A DNA stretch of 64,000 bases from assembly GCA_910577765.1 (NCBI GenBank), contig CAJTOV010000002.1, forward strand, positions 1 to 64,000, given 5' to 3'. This DNA comes from an uncultured Lachnospiraceae bacterium (GTDB taxonomy: Bacteria > Bacillota > Clostridia > Lachnospirales > Lachnospiraceae). Shown here piece by piece: positions 9,016 to 18,131 of the stretch (its first letter is position 1; the number at the start of each line of letters is the position of its first letter). The translations under genes and the position numbers were made by a program. The notes beneath the pieces are model-generated. The model was not told the origin of the DNA. It saw nothing but the letters and a program-made list of their open reading frames with translations, and did not search any database.

Positions 9016-9423
9016 TTATTTCCTCTGTCTAAAATGCCCCTTCCTTCCCATATTCCCACGGGTGGCAGAGACAAATGCTATGTAAAAGGTAGTCAGAACC
9101 ATGGGCAGTGAATAATAGAACAGGACTAATACAGTATTAACATAAGTAAGCCCCTCTAAAGCATTCGCATTCAGTGTGTCCTTTACATAGCAGATGGGAA
9201 CCGGCAGCGCAAACGCCAGGGGCAGGACCCACATGCTGCATGGCCGGTATCTGTAAAATAATACCAGGCCGGTTATGGTAATGGCATATGTACCTATTGC
9301 GGCATCTATACCTTCTGAACTCAGTATTACATTAGGTTCTTTGTAAAAGACCACATCAATCACAACACCTGGTGCTGCTATAACGAAGAATGTAACTATT
9401 AAATTTTTAAGCCATGTATTCAT
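9016..9423 (-). pseudogene. Truncated duplicate of the candidate immunity membrane protein
   Basis: Codes for 135 residues from ATG 9423 (AAGGAGT upstream), nearly identical over 110 residues to the N terminus of the neighbour at 9450-10388, including TYAITITGLVLFYRYRPCSM and the PLAFALPVPICYVKDTLN block. The four membrane helices are kept, but the reading frame ends at 9016, before the fifth helix and the C-terminal domain. Nucleotide similarity to the full copy continues past the stop to about 8963, so this is a decayed tandem duplication and not an independent small gene. It could still make a four-helix protein. Confidence 0.7.
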
Positions 9424-9449
9424 TTCCACTCCTTATTACTCCCATTATT

Positions 9450-10388
9450 TCAGCCACCCTGGCCAGCCGGATTCCCATATTCATACGGTCTGCGGGTCGG
9501 CTTAATCAGGTAAAGCCCTTCCCTTTCCTTCCATCCTTCCAAAAACGCATCCTCTTCACTTAACACGGTTAACCCGCTGCCCTTAAAGCCCAGGTATGCT
9601 TTGTCCGCATACCCCGGCGCTATGCTTACCACATCCTCCCGTACCACCCTTCCCCGGTAAATAAATATATATCCTTCCATTACGTCCGTACTTCCTTTAT
9701 AGTTGATGCCTGCAATTCTGCTGATATCCTCCGGGGAATCCGGATATTCAAAGTACACAACCTGGTCCCATTTAAAGTCTGTCACATCGGACAGTTTAAA
9801 CACACAGGTATCTTCCTCTTCGGTAAGCTCTTCAATTTTCTGGATGATATTCCTGCGGACCCTGTGTCTCCTGCTTATGGATACGGACCACATCCCGGCG
9901 AGGCAGAGAAAAACCAGCACCAGGACAGCGGCGGATAACAGCGGTTCCCGCTTTCTGTGCGCCCATTTCCGCACCTCCCGCAGGGTTAATCTTCTCCGAC
10001 GGAAGTGCCTCTCCCGTTCCATACTCCTGCAGATGGCAGAGGCAAATGCTGTGCAGAAGGTGGCCAGAACCATCGGCAATGAATAATAGAACAGGACTAA
10101 TACAGTATTAACATAAGTAAGCCACTCTGAATCATTCAGGGTGTCCTTCACATAGCAGATGGGAACCGGCAGCGCAAACGCCAGGGGCAGGACCCACATA
10201 CTGCATGGCCGGTATCTGTAAAATAATACCAGACCAGTTATGGTTATGGCATATATGCCTATCGCTGTAGTTATAACTCCTATACTTAGTATCATATTAG
10301 GTACTTTGTAGAAGATCACATCAATCACAACACTTGGTGCTATTATAATGATGAAGGTAAATACTAAATTTTTAAGCCATGTATTCAT
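9450..10388 (-). CDS. Polytopic membrane protein, candidate immunity protein
   Basis: A 312-residue protein from ATG 10388 (GGGAGGAG upstream). Five hydrophobic segments can be seen: near residues 5-25, 38-58, 63-83, 92-118 and 155-178. The remaining 130 residues form a soluble C-terminal domain with an EYPDSPEDISRIAGI segment and a FKGSGLTVLSEEDAFLEGW segment. The gene follows immediately after the PAAR-like toxin candidate (10430-11722) and has a truncated tandem duplicate. Multi-copy membrane genes directly after an effector are typical of immunity genes against toxins acting at or outside the membrane. The role is inferred from context; no family is recognised. Confidence 0.5.
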   Translation of the reverse strand: MNTWLKNLVFTFIIIIAPSVVIDVIFYKVPNMILSIGVITTAIGIYAITITGLVLFYRYRPCSMWVLPLAFALPVPICYVKDTLNDSEWLTYVNTVLVLFYYSLPMVLATFCTAFASAICRSMERERHFRRRRLTLREVRKWAHRKREPLLSAAVLVLVFLCLAGMWSVSISRRHRVRRNIIQKIEELTEEEDTCVFKLSDVTDFKWDQVVYFEYPDSPEDISRIAGINYKGSTDVMEGYIFIYRGRVVREDVVSIAPGYADKAYLGFKGSGLTVLSEEDAFLEGWKEREGLYLIKPTRRPYEYGNPAGQGG

Positions 10389-10429
10389 TTCCACTCCTCC
10401 CACTTCCCAGGGCAGGCACAATATCAGCC

Positions 10430-11722
10430 TTAAGGATATTCTGCCTCTTTTGCGTCAACAATAACCACCTCTCGGTCGTTAAAATACCGATTTCCAGGCG
10501 GAAAACCATTCTTGTCCATCTCGCTTAAAAGCAGGACGGCATTGTTATATTTCATACGTGACAGCTTTCGTTTCCGGACTTCATAATTTCCATTATCCAT
10601 TGTTACGGCTGTCCAGAGGCCGGTATTATAATAATAGTCCAGAACGGTCCGGGCCATGTCTTTCATGATTCTGTCTTTTGTGGTTCCGTCTTTCGTGCTG
10701 CTCCCCAGCGCTCTCCCTTCTATGTTATTGAGTAAATCGGCTGCCTCATCTGCCAGTGGGAGCGTCGCAAACTGTACATTATTTATCCCGTACTTTTCAT
10801 TAATTACCTCTACTGAGTATGGGTTTTCTTCATGGGCGTTTCCGATCATTAATGCAGCATCGGCACCGAACATGCTGGTAATGGTTGCCTGCCATAATGT
10901 ATGCCGAAATGCATTGACCTGGGTTCCTTCCTTCTCATTTTCTTCAGGCTCACCCAGTTCCAGTCCTGCTGCAAACCTGACAGAATTAGTACTTATATTT
11001 TTCAGCCCTATCCCAAGTATAACGTACCCGATAGATAGGAAAGCTGCCGGATAACGGGTCCCAAACTCCAGTGTGCGCTTTTTTGTGGAAGTCGGCTTCC
11101 AGTCCTCTTTCTGGTTATTTGTACCATCTATGACAACCTTTTCCCCCACTGTCTTTTCCAGTACCGGCTTCTGCCCAGCATCCACCGGAAATACACACCC
11201 ATTCCCATGGTAGCACACCAGATAGGACTGGGTTGTGGGGATATAATGGTAAGTTTCATCATCCCAGTCGAAGATCAGTACCTTCTTTCCCAGTGACTTC
11301 CATTCCTGCGACAGCTTCATCATACAGGCAGGGCCCGTTTCTGTATGCCGCATCCGGTATTTCTTGTTTTCACTTGCCGAAATCACCACGGTTATCTGGT
11401 TATTCCGGTCACTTTCTGACAGATATGGGGAATGGCAGACTCCGAATGTCTCTTCCGGCCTGTCTTTATCCAGCAGCACTTCATCAAACCCCACATATGC
11501 ATATTCCAGTGTTTTCTTTTCTATTTTACTGAACCGGTTTCCATACTGGCATCCCATGACTGCCCCGTTTACCAGCAGTTCCCTGTATGCGCCTCCCTGG
11601 TCCATAAGCTCTATTTCCCGCATCATTTTTTCGATGTGTTCCTGCTCGATACGTTTTTCATTCCAGACCTCTACTACCCTTATCTCAGCATGGCCGTTTC
11701 CATAGCTCTCATCCCCATACAT
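10430..11722 (-). CDS. PAAR-like (DUF4280-type) protein with C-terminal toxin-like domain
   Basis: A 430-residue protein. AAAGGAG lies nine bases before ATG 11722. Residues about 45-190 show the DUF4280 PAAR-like pattern: LLVNGAVMGCQYG, FGVCHS, PACMMKLSQEW and YLVCYHGNGCVFPVDAGQ, with conserved cysteines. Residues about 260-400 contain NAFRHTLWQATITSMFGADA, then GNAHEENPY and later LPLADEAADLLNN; this H-x-x-x-W plus AHE layout resembles a domain (DUF6973-like, from memory) found at the C terminus of polymorphic toxins. The protein would sit on a VgrG spike and be delivered with it. Downstream membrane proteins probably give immunity. Toxin activity is not proven. Confidence 0.65.
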   Translation of the reverse strand: MYGDESYGNGHAEIRVVEVWNEKRIEQEHIEKMMREIELMDQGGAYRELLVNGAVMGCQYGNRFSKIEKKTLEYAYVGFDEVLLDKDRPEETFGVCHSPYLSESDRNNQITVVISASENKKYRMRHTETGPACMMKLSQEWKSLGKKVLIFDWDDETYHYIPTTQSYLVCYHGNGCVFPVDAGQKPVLEKTVGEKVVIDGTNNQKEDWKPTSTKKRTLEFGTRYPAAFLSIGYVILGIGLKNISTNSVRFAAGLELGEPEENEKEGTQVNAFRHTLWQATITSMFGADAALMIGNAHEENPYSVEVINEKYGINNVQFATLPLADEAADLLNNIEGRALGSSTKDGTTKDRIMKDMARTVLDYYYNTGLWTAVTMDNGNYEVRKRKLSRMKYNNAVLLLSEMDKNGFPPGNRYFNDREVVIVDAKEAEYP

Positions 11723-11724
11723 GA

Positions 11725-12312
11725 TTAATGTCTCCTTTGTCCTGATGTTTCCTTAATGGTCACAAACATCTGTTTTGCTATCTCTTCCCACAGCTGGTGG
11801 TCCTTATATTCACAGTTAAAGCATGCCTGCAGTATTCTGTCCCCCACTGGTGTGACACAGACCAGATTATAGATCTGGGCATCAAGCCCATAGCTTTTAT
11901 AGGAAAACAGACGGTAATGCCGTTCCCCGTCCACCACTTCATCATGATTAAAAATTTTCACTGCCGGATTCACCTGCTTTAACACAGCCTGAAAACGGGC
12001 GGCCACCTCTTCCAGCCCGCCTGAACCCTCCACCCTGATATCAAATATATTAAAAGTAATGTTGACTGTTCCATCCAGGCTGGTCTTTATGATCTGGGGC
12101 CTGTATCTGGACGGATATTTCACATCCGCCACCATCTGCGGCATGTCAATAAATGTCACTGGCAGCATAAGCTCCATCTGCTGATCATACAGCGGTTCTG
12201 TCTGGAACTCAATTAATTTCCTGTTAACATAGATTCCTGTTTCTAATGTGGTATGCCTCTTTTCTTTTTCCTTCTGGCGCATTTCCAGTATGGCTTCATC
12301 CATGTACTCCAT
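11725..12312 (-). CDS. DcrB/DUF1795-like adaptor protein (copy 1)
   Basis: A 195-residue soluble protein, start ATG 12312 with AGGAG ten bases upstream inside the end of the VgrG-like gene (17-base overlap). It has VKYPSRYRPQIIKT, a central strand-rich region, then AQIYNLVCVTPVGDRILQACFNC, the family pattern shared with the proteins at 3082-3690 and 3708-4226. It lies between a VgrG-like gene and the PAAR-like toxin candidate, three bases before the latter. Eag/DcrB-type chaperones in type VI systems occupy this position and stabilise the N-terminal part of the effector. A similar task is inferred here. Confidence 0.6.
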   Translation of the reverse strand: MEYMDEAILEMRQKEKEKRHTTLETGIYVNRKLIEFQTEPLYDQQMELMLPVTFIDMPQMVADVKYPSRYRPQIIKTSLDGTVNITFNIFDIRVEGSGGLEEVAARFQAVLKQVNPAVKIFNHDEVVDGERHYRLFSYKSYGLDAQIYNLVCVTPVGDRILQACFNCEYKDHQLWEEIAKQMFVTIKETSGQRRH

Positions 12313-13603
12313 TTTTCGTCGTCTCCTGTCCTACCACACCGCTGATCTCATCAGCGGCTTTTACATCAACCACATTTCCCCGGCAGATGATGTTCTCACT
12401 GGCTTCCATCCTCAGGCTGCTGCCTGTTTCCAGCCGGATTCCGGTTCCGTCTTCAATTGCCAGCACATGTTCATCCCCGCTTTTTGACAGTTCCAGTCTG
12501 TCCGGATATAACCGCAGGATACTGTCATCCCTTATATTCAGGCAACGGTTCTGGTATTCTTTCCCCTGGCTGTCTTTATGCAGGCAGATCCGGACTTCCC
12601 CTTCCCGCTCATCATGGCTGGGCATTGTCAGAAGAACCGTGCTTCCGGTTTCCGGCATTGCATACATAATATTACCTGTGTCCGGTCTCCAGGGATACCA
12701 GTACAGTGGGGATTCCTTCTCCCCGTCCATATCCAGCTGGACCCTCACCATTTCCCCGGATACCTCTCTGACCTTCCCGTAAAATCCTCTTCCCGTAAAC
12801 TGTTCATTGTACTGTGTTTCCCGGCTGAAAGGAATCTCTGTATCCAGATAATAGGTAAAAAGAAGGTCACCGCCCTGAAATTCCGCAGTCCGCCCTGAAA
12901 CAGCAGCCGGCACTCCCATCCATATACTCCGGTCACAGAGATTATATACTTCCCGGCTGCGGATGATACAGCCTGACCGGCCTGATAACGGGTTGAACCT
13001 GCTCTCCTCCCGGCGGTCAGAGGCAATGGTCACCCGCTCCCCCCTGCGCATTCCAAACCAGAATGCCGGCCTGCCGGTTTCCACATCACAGACCAGAAAC
13101 TGGTGCAGGTGGCTGGAAATCCGCTTTAAAAATTCCCAGTCCGTCTCCCTGTACTGGATCAGGGCGCCATTTAACCGGCTTTCCGTTCCACATGAGATAA
13201 CCGCCCCAGCACCGGAATCATCTGCAATCTGCCGGACCAGCTGGGCATAGGTCATTTCCTGGTCCTGGAAGGATCTGCTGGTCCTTCTCTGGTCCAGCTT
13301 CCATGTGGCAGATACTGCCTCCAGCCGGAGCCGGGGTACTCCCCCGTCCCATAAAAACTCTGTCTTTCTGACCAGGCCATGAAACAGCACATGCTCCTGC
13401 CGGCTGTCCTGATACCGGATCTCAATACTGCTCCCTGAGATACTGCCGGACTGGCATGCCACTGCTTCCTCATATGACATCTCTCCGTCCAGATGGAGTA
13501 ACGCGTGCTCATTGATTTCCCACTGGATCTGAAAATGCTTTACATGGGCCAGGGGAATAACTGTATGTATTTTCAGTGACTCGTTTATCATCTGCTCCAT
13601 CAT
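12296..13603 (-). CDS. VgrG-like spike protein (copy 2)
   Basis: A 435-residue VgrG/Pvc8-like protein. An ATG at 13615 overlaps the preceding stop but has no ribosome site; GGGAG lies five bases before ATG 13603, so the latter is preferred. The gp27-like signature YRETDWEFLKRISSHLHQFL is at about residues 150-170. The OB-fold region holds NIMYAMPETGSTVLLTM. The C terminus is short. It follows directly after another VgrG-like gene (13616-15007); two spike proteins in tandem may form different trimers or a mixed hub. The DcrB-like and PAAR-like genes come next. Confidence 0.85.
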   Translation of the reverse strand: MMEQMINESLKIHTVIPLAHVKHFQIQWEINEHALLHLDGEMSYEEAVACQSGSISGSSIEIRYQDSRQEHVLFHGLVRKTEFLWDGGVPRLRLEAVSATWKLDQRRTSRSFQDQEMTYAQLVRQIADDSGAGAVISCGTESRLNGALIQYRETDWEFLKRISSHLHQFLVCDVETGRPAFWFGMRRGERVTIASDRREESRFNPLSGRSGCIIRSREVYNLCDRSIWMGVPAAVSGRTAEFQGGDLLFTYYLDTEIPFSRETQYNEQFTGRGFYGKVREVSGEMVRVQLDMDGEKESPLYWYPWRPDTGNIMYAMPETGSTVLLTMPSHDEREGEVRICLHKDSQGKEYQNRCLNIRDDSILRLYPDRLELSKSGDEHVLAIEDGTGIRLETGSSLRMEASENIICRGNVVDVKAADEISGVVGQETTKNGVHG

Positions 13604-13615
13604 CGTTTCTCCCAT

Positions 13616-15007
13616 TTAATGAAGTTTTACATGCATTCCCTCAAACGTAATATCATCCTTGATATTTACCGCAGAATCTTTCTGCTGCAGCCGTATCCCG
13701 TTCACTGCCTGAAGCTGGACCCTGGCTTTCCTGCTGGTAATCTGGACCCGGCCTTTTGCCCGGAGGGTAATGGAGCCTGCACTCTTCATGCTGATCCCCT
13801 TCCGGTCAGAAATTTCAATGGATGTTCCGTCATTGTCTGTAAGCATGATCCGGTCCGGAGCCAGATAAATCTCCTTGCCAAACCGGTTCTTGAGGAATTT
13901 TATTTCTGGACAGGTCCGCTCCCTGCTGTATTCGTGGACCGCGCTGCTCACATACCCTTCCATAGGCTGTTCAGAGGGAAAGCTCAGCCGCACCGTGTCC
14001 CCGACTTCCGGCATACAGTACCATCCGGTTCCGTCCGGGGATGAGTATACGGTGGAAAATGCAAACCATTTATGTCCGGCATTCTTCCGGTTTTCATCCT
14101 TTTCAAGGCTGATCTGGACCTGGTCCCCTTCCACAGCCGTGACCCTGCCGGACAGGCCTGCACCGGCCATCCGCTGGTTATATTCCCGCCACACATACAG
14201 GCCATGTTCCGGTCTCATATAATATGTATGGTACAGCTCCCCGCCTTTCATTCCGGTTTCCACCCGCTGGACCAGAAGCTCTTTTCCCATAAAACGTATC
14301 CTGTTTCCGACCCCGTAAATCTCCCTTCCGGATACCATGTAACAGCTGCATTCTTCTTCTGATACCGGAATCCCATGGTCTCTCATCTGCTCATATTCTT
14401 CCAGGTCCCTCCGGACCTGCCAGGAACTAATCTCTGTCATTTCCCCTGTCTCAAACCGTGGATATCCAAAATAGTATTTCACCCCTCCTGTTTTCAGGTC
14501 CGGCACCACCACGGTATTTAAATACGAGGCCAGCCGCTTTATAAACTGCCAGTCGCTCTCCTGGTACTGCACAATAAATTCCGGTATTTTCTGCCCCTTC
14601 CCCTTTGTCAGAATCACGTCACTGTCAGAATAGGATTTGTTGCAGACACGCAGCACATCGGAAAAGGTGGTGTCCGCATCCTGGAAGGTTCTGGTATGCA
14701 CTGCCAGTTCCATCTGGTATGTTCCGGTCTTTACCAGAAGATCCATAACCGCCACATCCCCTTCCCTTTTTATCCCCCAGTCTGTCAGGAATCCGTATAT
14801 AAGGATCTGGCGGTCCCCGTCCAGTTCTGCTGCGCTGACCTTTACCAGCGTTTTATCCTTTACGCGGTTCATATATTCATTTACTTTTTCAATGGGGACC
14901 GTACCCGTTATTCTGGCTTCCCCATGCCGGTTCACTCCGCTGGAGCCCCTATAGTCCGTTATGACAAGCTCATGGAACGGTTCTATTTCGATTCGGTCTG
15001 CTTTCAT
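13616..15007 (-). CDS. VgrG-like spike protein (copy 1)
   Basis: A 463-residue VgrG/Pvc8-like protein starting MKADRIEIEPF and close in architecture to the copy at 1691-3085. The gp27-like signature YQESDWQFIKRLASYLNTVV is near residue 145. The OB-fold region includes WYCMPEVGDTVRLSF. The tail has strand repeats ending in VNIKDDITFEGMHVKLH. The ATG overlaps the stop of the membrane-protein gene upstream (ATGA, 15004-15007). It would form the gp27/gp5-type hub and spike. The stop and the next VgrG-like frame abut at 13615/13616, so the two are surely co-translated. Confidence 0.85.
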   Translation of the reverse strand: MKADRIEIEPFHELVITDYRGSSGVNRHGEARITGTVPIEKVNEYMNRVKDKTLVKVSAAELDGDRQILIYGFLTDWGIKREGDVAVMDLLVKTGTYQMELAVHTRTFQDADTTFSDVLRVCNKSYSDSDVILTKGKGQKIPEFIVQYQESDWQFIKRLASYLNTVVVPDLKTGGVKYYFGYPRFETGEMTEISSWQVRRDLEEYEQMRDHGIPVSEEECSCYMVSGREIYGVGNRIRFMGKELLVQRVETGMKGGELYHTYYMRPEHGLYVWREYNQRMAGAGLSGRVTAVEGDQVQISLEKDENRKNAGHKWFAFSTVYSSPDGTGWYCMPEVGDTVRLSFPSEQPMEGYVSSAVHEYSRERTCPEIKFLKNRFGKEIYLAPDRIMLTDNDGTSIEISDRKGISMKSAGSITLRAKGRVQITSRKARVQLQAVNGIRLQQKDSAVNIKDDITFEGMHVKLH

Positions 15008-15561
15008 TCTATTCCCCTCACTTTATTTGAATAGTAATCTATGTCCCTGTGAATGATCACCGGCACATAGTCCCCCTGCTCCAGGTCATAGGCATCCAGA
15101 TAGCCGCTGGGATAAAAAATCCGCTCTTTTTCACGGTTTTCCATGCTTTTATAATCCCGTTTTATAGGAGCCACCGGATACCACTGTTTCACATCTAAAG
15201 TCAGACAGCCATTCTTCCGTGTCAGTTCCTCGTCAATCCTGCCTGTTACCACAAAGGTGTTCCTGTCCGGCTGCAAAAAGATACTGGACAATTCATGTGC
15301 CGGATTCCGTCCGGACAGCGCCAGTTCTTTCTTCTCTTCCCCGTCCATGTAATACCAGCCCACCTCCCCGGAGCTTTCAGTGCCTCCAGTACGTACAATA
15401 TAATTTTCATTTTCCCTGGCCATGCCTTCCGCGTATTCCATGCCGATTGCCGGTAACACCACATCATGGGGTGCTGTTGCTTTTTGAATTACCGAAAACA
15501 GTATTGCCAAAATAATAACCTTTCGTATATAAAATGGTCCGTTTTCTATGATTTCCCACAT
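15004..15561 (-). CDS. Single-pass membrane protein, candidate immunity (copy 2)
   Basis: A 185-residue protein from ATG 15561 (MWEIIENG), with AGGAGACAGG upstream. It has one hydrophobic segment (residues about 14-26) and an outward or periplasm-facing domain. It is a paralogue of the neighbour at 15578-16111: shared blocks are VVLPAI, AEGM, GWYYMDG, GRNPA.ELS.IF, DRNTF.V.GRIDEE, VAPIKRDY and YDLEQGDY. The C terminus is a little longer. Tandem duplicated small membrane proteins directly after a candidate effector suggest immunity. The family is not recognised. Confidence 0.5.
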   Translation of the reverse strand: MWEIIENGPFYIRKVIILAILFSVIQKATAPHDVVLPAIGMEYAEGMARENENYIVRTGGTESSGEVGWYYMDGEEKKELALSGRNPAHELSSIFLQPDRNTFVVTGRIDEELTRKNGCLTLDVKQWYPVAPIKRDYKSMENREKERIFYPSGYLDAYDLEQGDYVPVIIHRDIDYYSNKVRGIE

Positions 15562-15577
15562 TCCTGTCTCCTGCTTC

Positions 15578-16111
15578 CTAATCTTCAAACGGTGTATAGT
15601 CGCCCTGCTCCAGGTCATAGAGATCCAGATAATCCTCAGGATAAAACCATCTCTGTTCGTCACGGTAGTCCCTGGGGCCATAATCCCGTTTTATGGGGGC
15701 AACCAGATACCAGCTTTCTACATTTAAAGCAGGGCATCCGATCTGTTGTGAACGCTCCTCATCAATCCTGCCTTTCACTAAAAAAGTATTTCTGTCCGGA
15801 TCCTGAAATATATTGGACAGTTCAAGTGCGGGGTTTCGTCCACCTAACCGCATAGATTTTTTCTTTCTCCCATCCATATAATACCACCCCCCTATGCCCA
15901 TTCCATCCGGCTCTTCAAGACGCACAATATAACATTCATTTTCCTTAACCATGCCTTCTGCATGGGCCCTGCTTATGGCTGGCAAAACAACATTATAGGG
16001 CTTATCCAGGTTTTTAAGCATAAAGAAGATGTATAAAAGTATAAAAACACCCGTCAGGGTAATTATTACCAGTAATACATCCAGTACTTTTATTTTTTTT
16101 GATTTTTCCAT
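15578..16111 (-). CDS. Single-pass membrane protein, candidate immunity (copy 1)
   Basis: A 177-residue protein with a basic N terminus (MEKSKKIKVLD), one strong membrane helix at about residues 10-32 and a soluble domain. It is paralogous to the protein at 15004-15561. GGGAG lies before ATG 16111. It follows the 455-residue cargo candidate by 29 bases. If the cargo is a protease-like toxin acting outside the cytoplasmic membrane of target cells, a membrane-anchored binder such as this would be a plausible inhibitor. This is inference from gene order. Confidence 0.5.
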   Translation of the reverse strand: MEKSKKIKVLDVLLVIITLTGVFILLYIFFMLKNLDKPYNVVLPAISRAHAEGMVKENECYIVRLEEPDGMGIGGWYYMDGRKKKSMRLGGRNPALELSNIFQDPDRNTFLVKGRIDEERSQQIGCPALNVESWYLVAPIKRDYGPRDYRDEQRWFYPEDYLDLYDLEQGDYTPFED

Positions 16112-16140
16112 ATTTCATCTCCCGGTAATCACATTTGCGC

Positions 16141-17508
16141 CTATTCTGGTACAAACAATTCAAATCCACGGAAATTTCCTTCATTCTTGTCAAAAAATGC
16201 TTCTTTAATAATATCTCTGTCATCCCATGCAAAATTTAACGTAGGATAATGAAGGGATCCCTGGTCCGAATAGCCATACACTTGCCCATTACTGTCCACC
16301 CTCTCCCTGTCCCATTTCCTCTTTCTCTTTATCTTCCATTCTTCAGATACTGGCCAAGGGGCCATGAATTCGGAAATCAGTTCAACAGCTTTCCTGTCTT
16401 CCTCATCAATAAATTTCAAAAAAACTTCTACTGTCCATTTAATCCCCACTTCCCGCGCTCCGTTAATATAATCAGATATTGCAACATCCTTGTCTATCAC
16501 GGGCACAGTAAATTCCACATTTATTTCATCTTTTGTGGAGTTCATGAATGTATAATTTGATCTTGCATTTTTAAACGCATAAGTATTTCCTCTGGTTTTA
16601 TTTGCCCACAGCTGTGCGAAACGCAGTCCATTTCCGTCTGCGGTTCCTGTATTGCAGGTATAAAACCAGGTAGAGTTGTCTACGGCAAACGCCTCTCTTT
16701 GAATCTCTTCTATATCAGACTGAACAAAATTTATGTTTTTTTCCAAATCACCACCAAATTTTCTATCCAAATAGTAGCCAAATGATAACTGTGTCTCTTC
16801 CCCACCTGTAACTCTCGGATTCTGTCCATGTCCAAAAACAACAAATTCTTTGATTTTTATTTCTTTTCTCCCATTTCCCTCCCCGGTTAAGTTTTTATAA
16901 TTTATATAATTTATAAACGCTTTTTTATCTTCAATGAAAATCAGCTTAATCCCCAGTGTGTCTGCCGTTTCCTCAAAATGGGTTCTGTCATAGTCTTCAT
17001 ATACTCCCGCAAACCAGAATACCAGCCAGGTAATATCCGAAGGGCAGACCCCCTCTTCTATCATTACATCAATATCGTGTAATGCCGTTTCAATAAACTG
17101 GTACTTATGCTTGCCTTCCACCTGTAGACCAGAAACCACAACATATTCCCTCTCCGGTATCCTTGGCAGCTTTATACTGGTATTTCTCATGGACACCTGA
17201 AAGCTGACGCTGGTTTTTACAGCATAGCCATCTTTTTCATTTCCCACAATACGGATTCCTGCCGCCTGGGGAGAACTGTTCATAACACCCAGACAGATTT
17301 CCGGGGGAATTCCGTTCACAGCTTCCACAGAGCACATCTGCGGCTGGGAAGCAGTCACTGACTGGTAGATCTGGACCGGGTCACCTGCAAAGACAATGCT
17401 TCCACCTGGCGCCCGCCTCTCTAACGGCTTTGTTGCCTTTCCCTTTATCTTAATATCATTACCATTAAAATTAAGCTGGTCTGCTATATTAAAATAAGTT
17501 TTCCCCAT
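16141..17508 (-). CDS. Candidate effector with caspase-like His-Gly / Cys pattern
   Basis: A 455-residue protein starting at ATG 17508, which shares its A with the upstream TAA stop. Residues about 1-150 form a beta-rich region likely used for docking. The middle contains the strand IKEFVVFGHGQNPRV followed about 60 residues later by NSTWFYTCNTGTADG. A hydrophobic strand ending in HG and a second ending in a C-N-T-G turn are typical of clan CD (caspase/gingipain-like) proteases, where that His and Cys are catalytic. The gene is more AT-rich than the apparatus core genes, fitting exchangeable cargo. It sits between the accessory pair and two duplicated membrane proteins. The fold call is tentative. 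Confidence 0.45.
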   Translation of the reverse strand: MGKTYFNIADQLNFNGNDIKIKGKATKPLERRAPGGSIVFAGDPVQIYQSVTASQPQMCSVEAVNGIPPEICLGVMNSSPQAAGIRIVGNEKDGYAVKTSVSFQVSMRNTSIKLPRIPEREYVVVSGLQVEGKHKYQFIETALHDIDVMIEEGVCPSDITWLVFWFAGVYEDYDRTHFEETADTLGIKLIFIEDKKAFINYINYKNLTGEGNGRKEIKIKEFVVFGHGQNPRVTGGEETQLSFGYYLDRKFGGDLEKNINFVQSDIEEIQREAFAVDNSTWFYTCNTGTADGNGLRFAQLWANKTRGNTYAFKNARSNYTFMNSTKDEINVEFTVPVIDKDVAISDYINGAREVGIKWTVEVFLKFIDEEDRKAVELISEFMAPWPVSEEWKIKRKRKWDRERVDSNGQVYGYSDQGSLHYPTLNFAWDDRDIIKEAFFDKNEGNFRGFELFVPE

Positions 17509-18101
17509 TACACATCTCCCTCTGGTGCCAGTTCTTCCAGTTCACCCATATGCTCCCCATACAGAAACTGTAATTTATCACTGGTTTTTACCTGCCGGAA
17601 CTCCGGCTTTTCCCATAAACAGTGGACCAGCACCTGAAAATAGGGTTTTGCCGTTTCCTGGTATTGTAAAAACAGCTTCTGTCTCATCTGCTCAATTTCG
17701 TGGGGTTTTACCCTGATAAATTTCCCCTGGATTTCCCTTTTCAGCATTTCTTCTTCATCCGCTGCAAACCTGTATAAAAATTCTGGATACCAGTACCCGG
17801 CTGCCCTGTTTTCATCCAGATATAAGGTTTCATTGTATAATTTAATCTCATAATCATAGCTTCGGTTTAAATGGCTGCTTCTTAAGAAATGAATCCCCAG
17901 ATAAGCGATTTCCCCCTGCTCCCCAGCCGACTGCAGGGCGCATACGTCCGGCACTACCTGTTTCACAGCACAGTCACAGAATTTATATGCGATTTCCTTC
18001 CGGTGCTGCTGAAAATAATCATGTATTTTCTTCCGGTCCTCTGCGAACCATTCATTCCACATGGGAGTTATGTAAGTCTCGATTTCACTGAACCGCTCCA
18101 T
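17508..18101 (-). CDS. Injection-cluster accessory protein, unknown family (copy 2)
   Basis: A 197-residue soluble protein paralogous to that at 1083-1694. It shows LQSAGEQGEIAYLGIHFLRS, then LYNETLYLDENRAAGYWYPE and YRFAADEEEM, which align in order with the first copy. It is acidic and largely helical. It lies downstream of the Imm11-like gene and directly upstream of the caspase-like effector candidate, sharing one base with it. The conserved two-gene pair is here placed before the effector and in the other module before the PAAR-like gene. No known function. Confidence 0.5.
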   Translation of the reverse strand: MERFSEIETYITPMWNEWFAEDRKKIHDYFQQHRKEIAYKFCDCAVKQVVPDVCALQSAGEQGEIAYLGIHFLRSSHLNRSYDYEIKLYNETLYLDENRAAGYWYPEFLYRFAADEEEMLKREIQGKFIRVKPHEIEQMRQKLFLQYQETAKPYFQVLVHCLWEKPEFRQVKTSDKLQFLYGEHMGELEELAPEGDV

Positions 18102-18131
18102 AACAATTGCCCTGCCTTTCTTTCACCTGCC

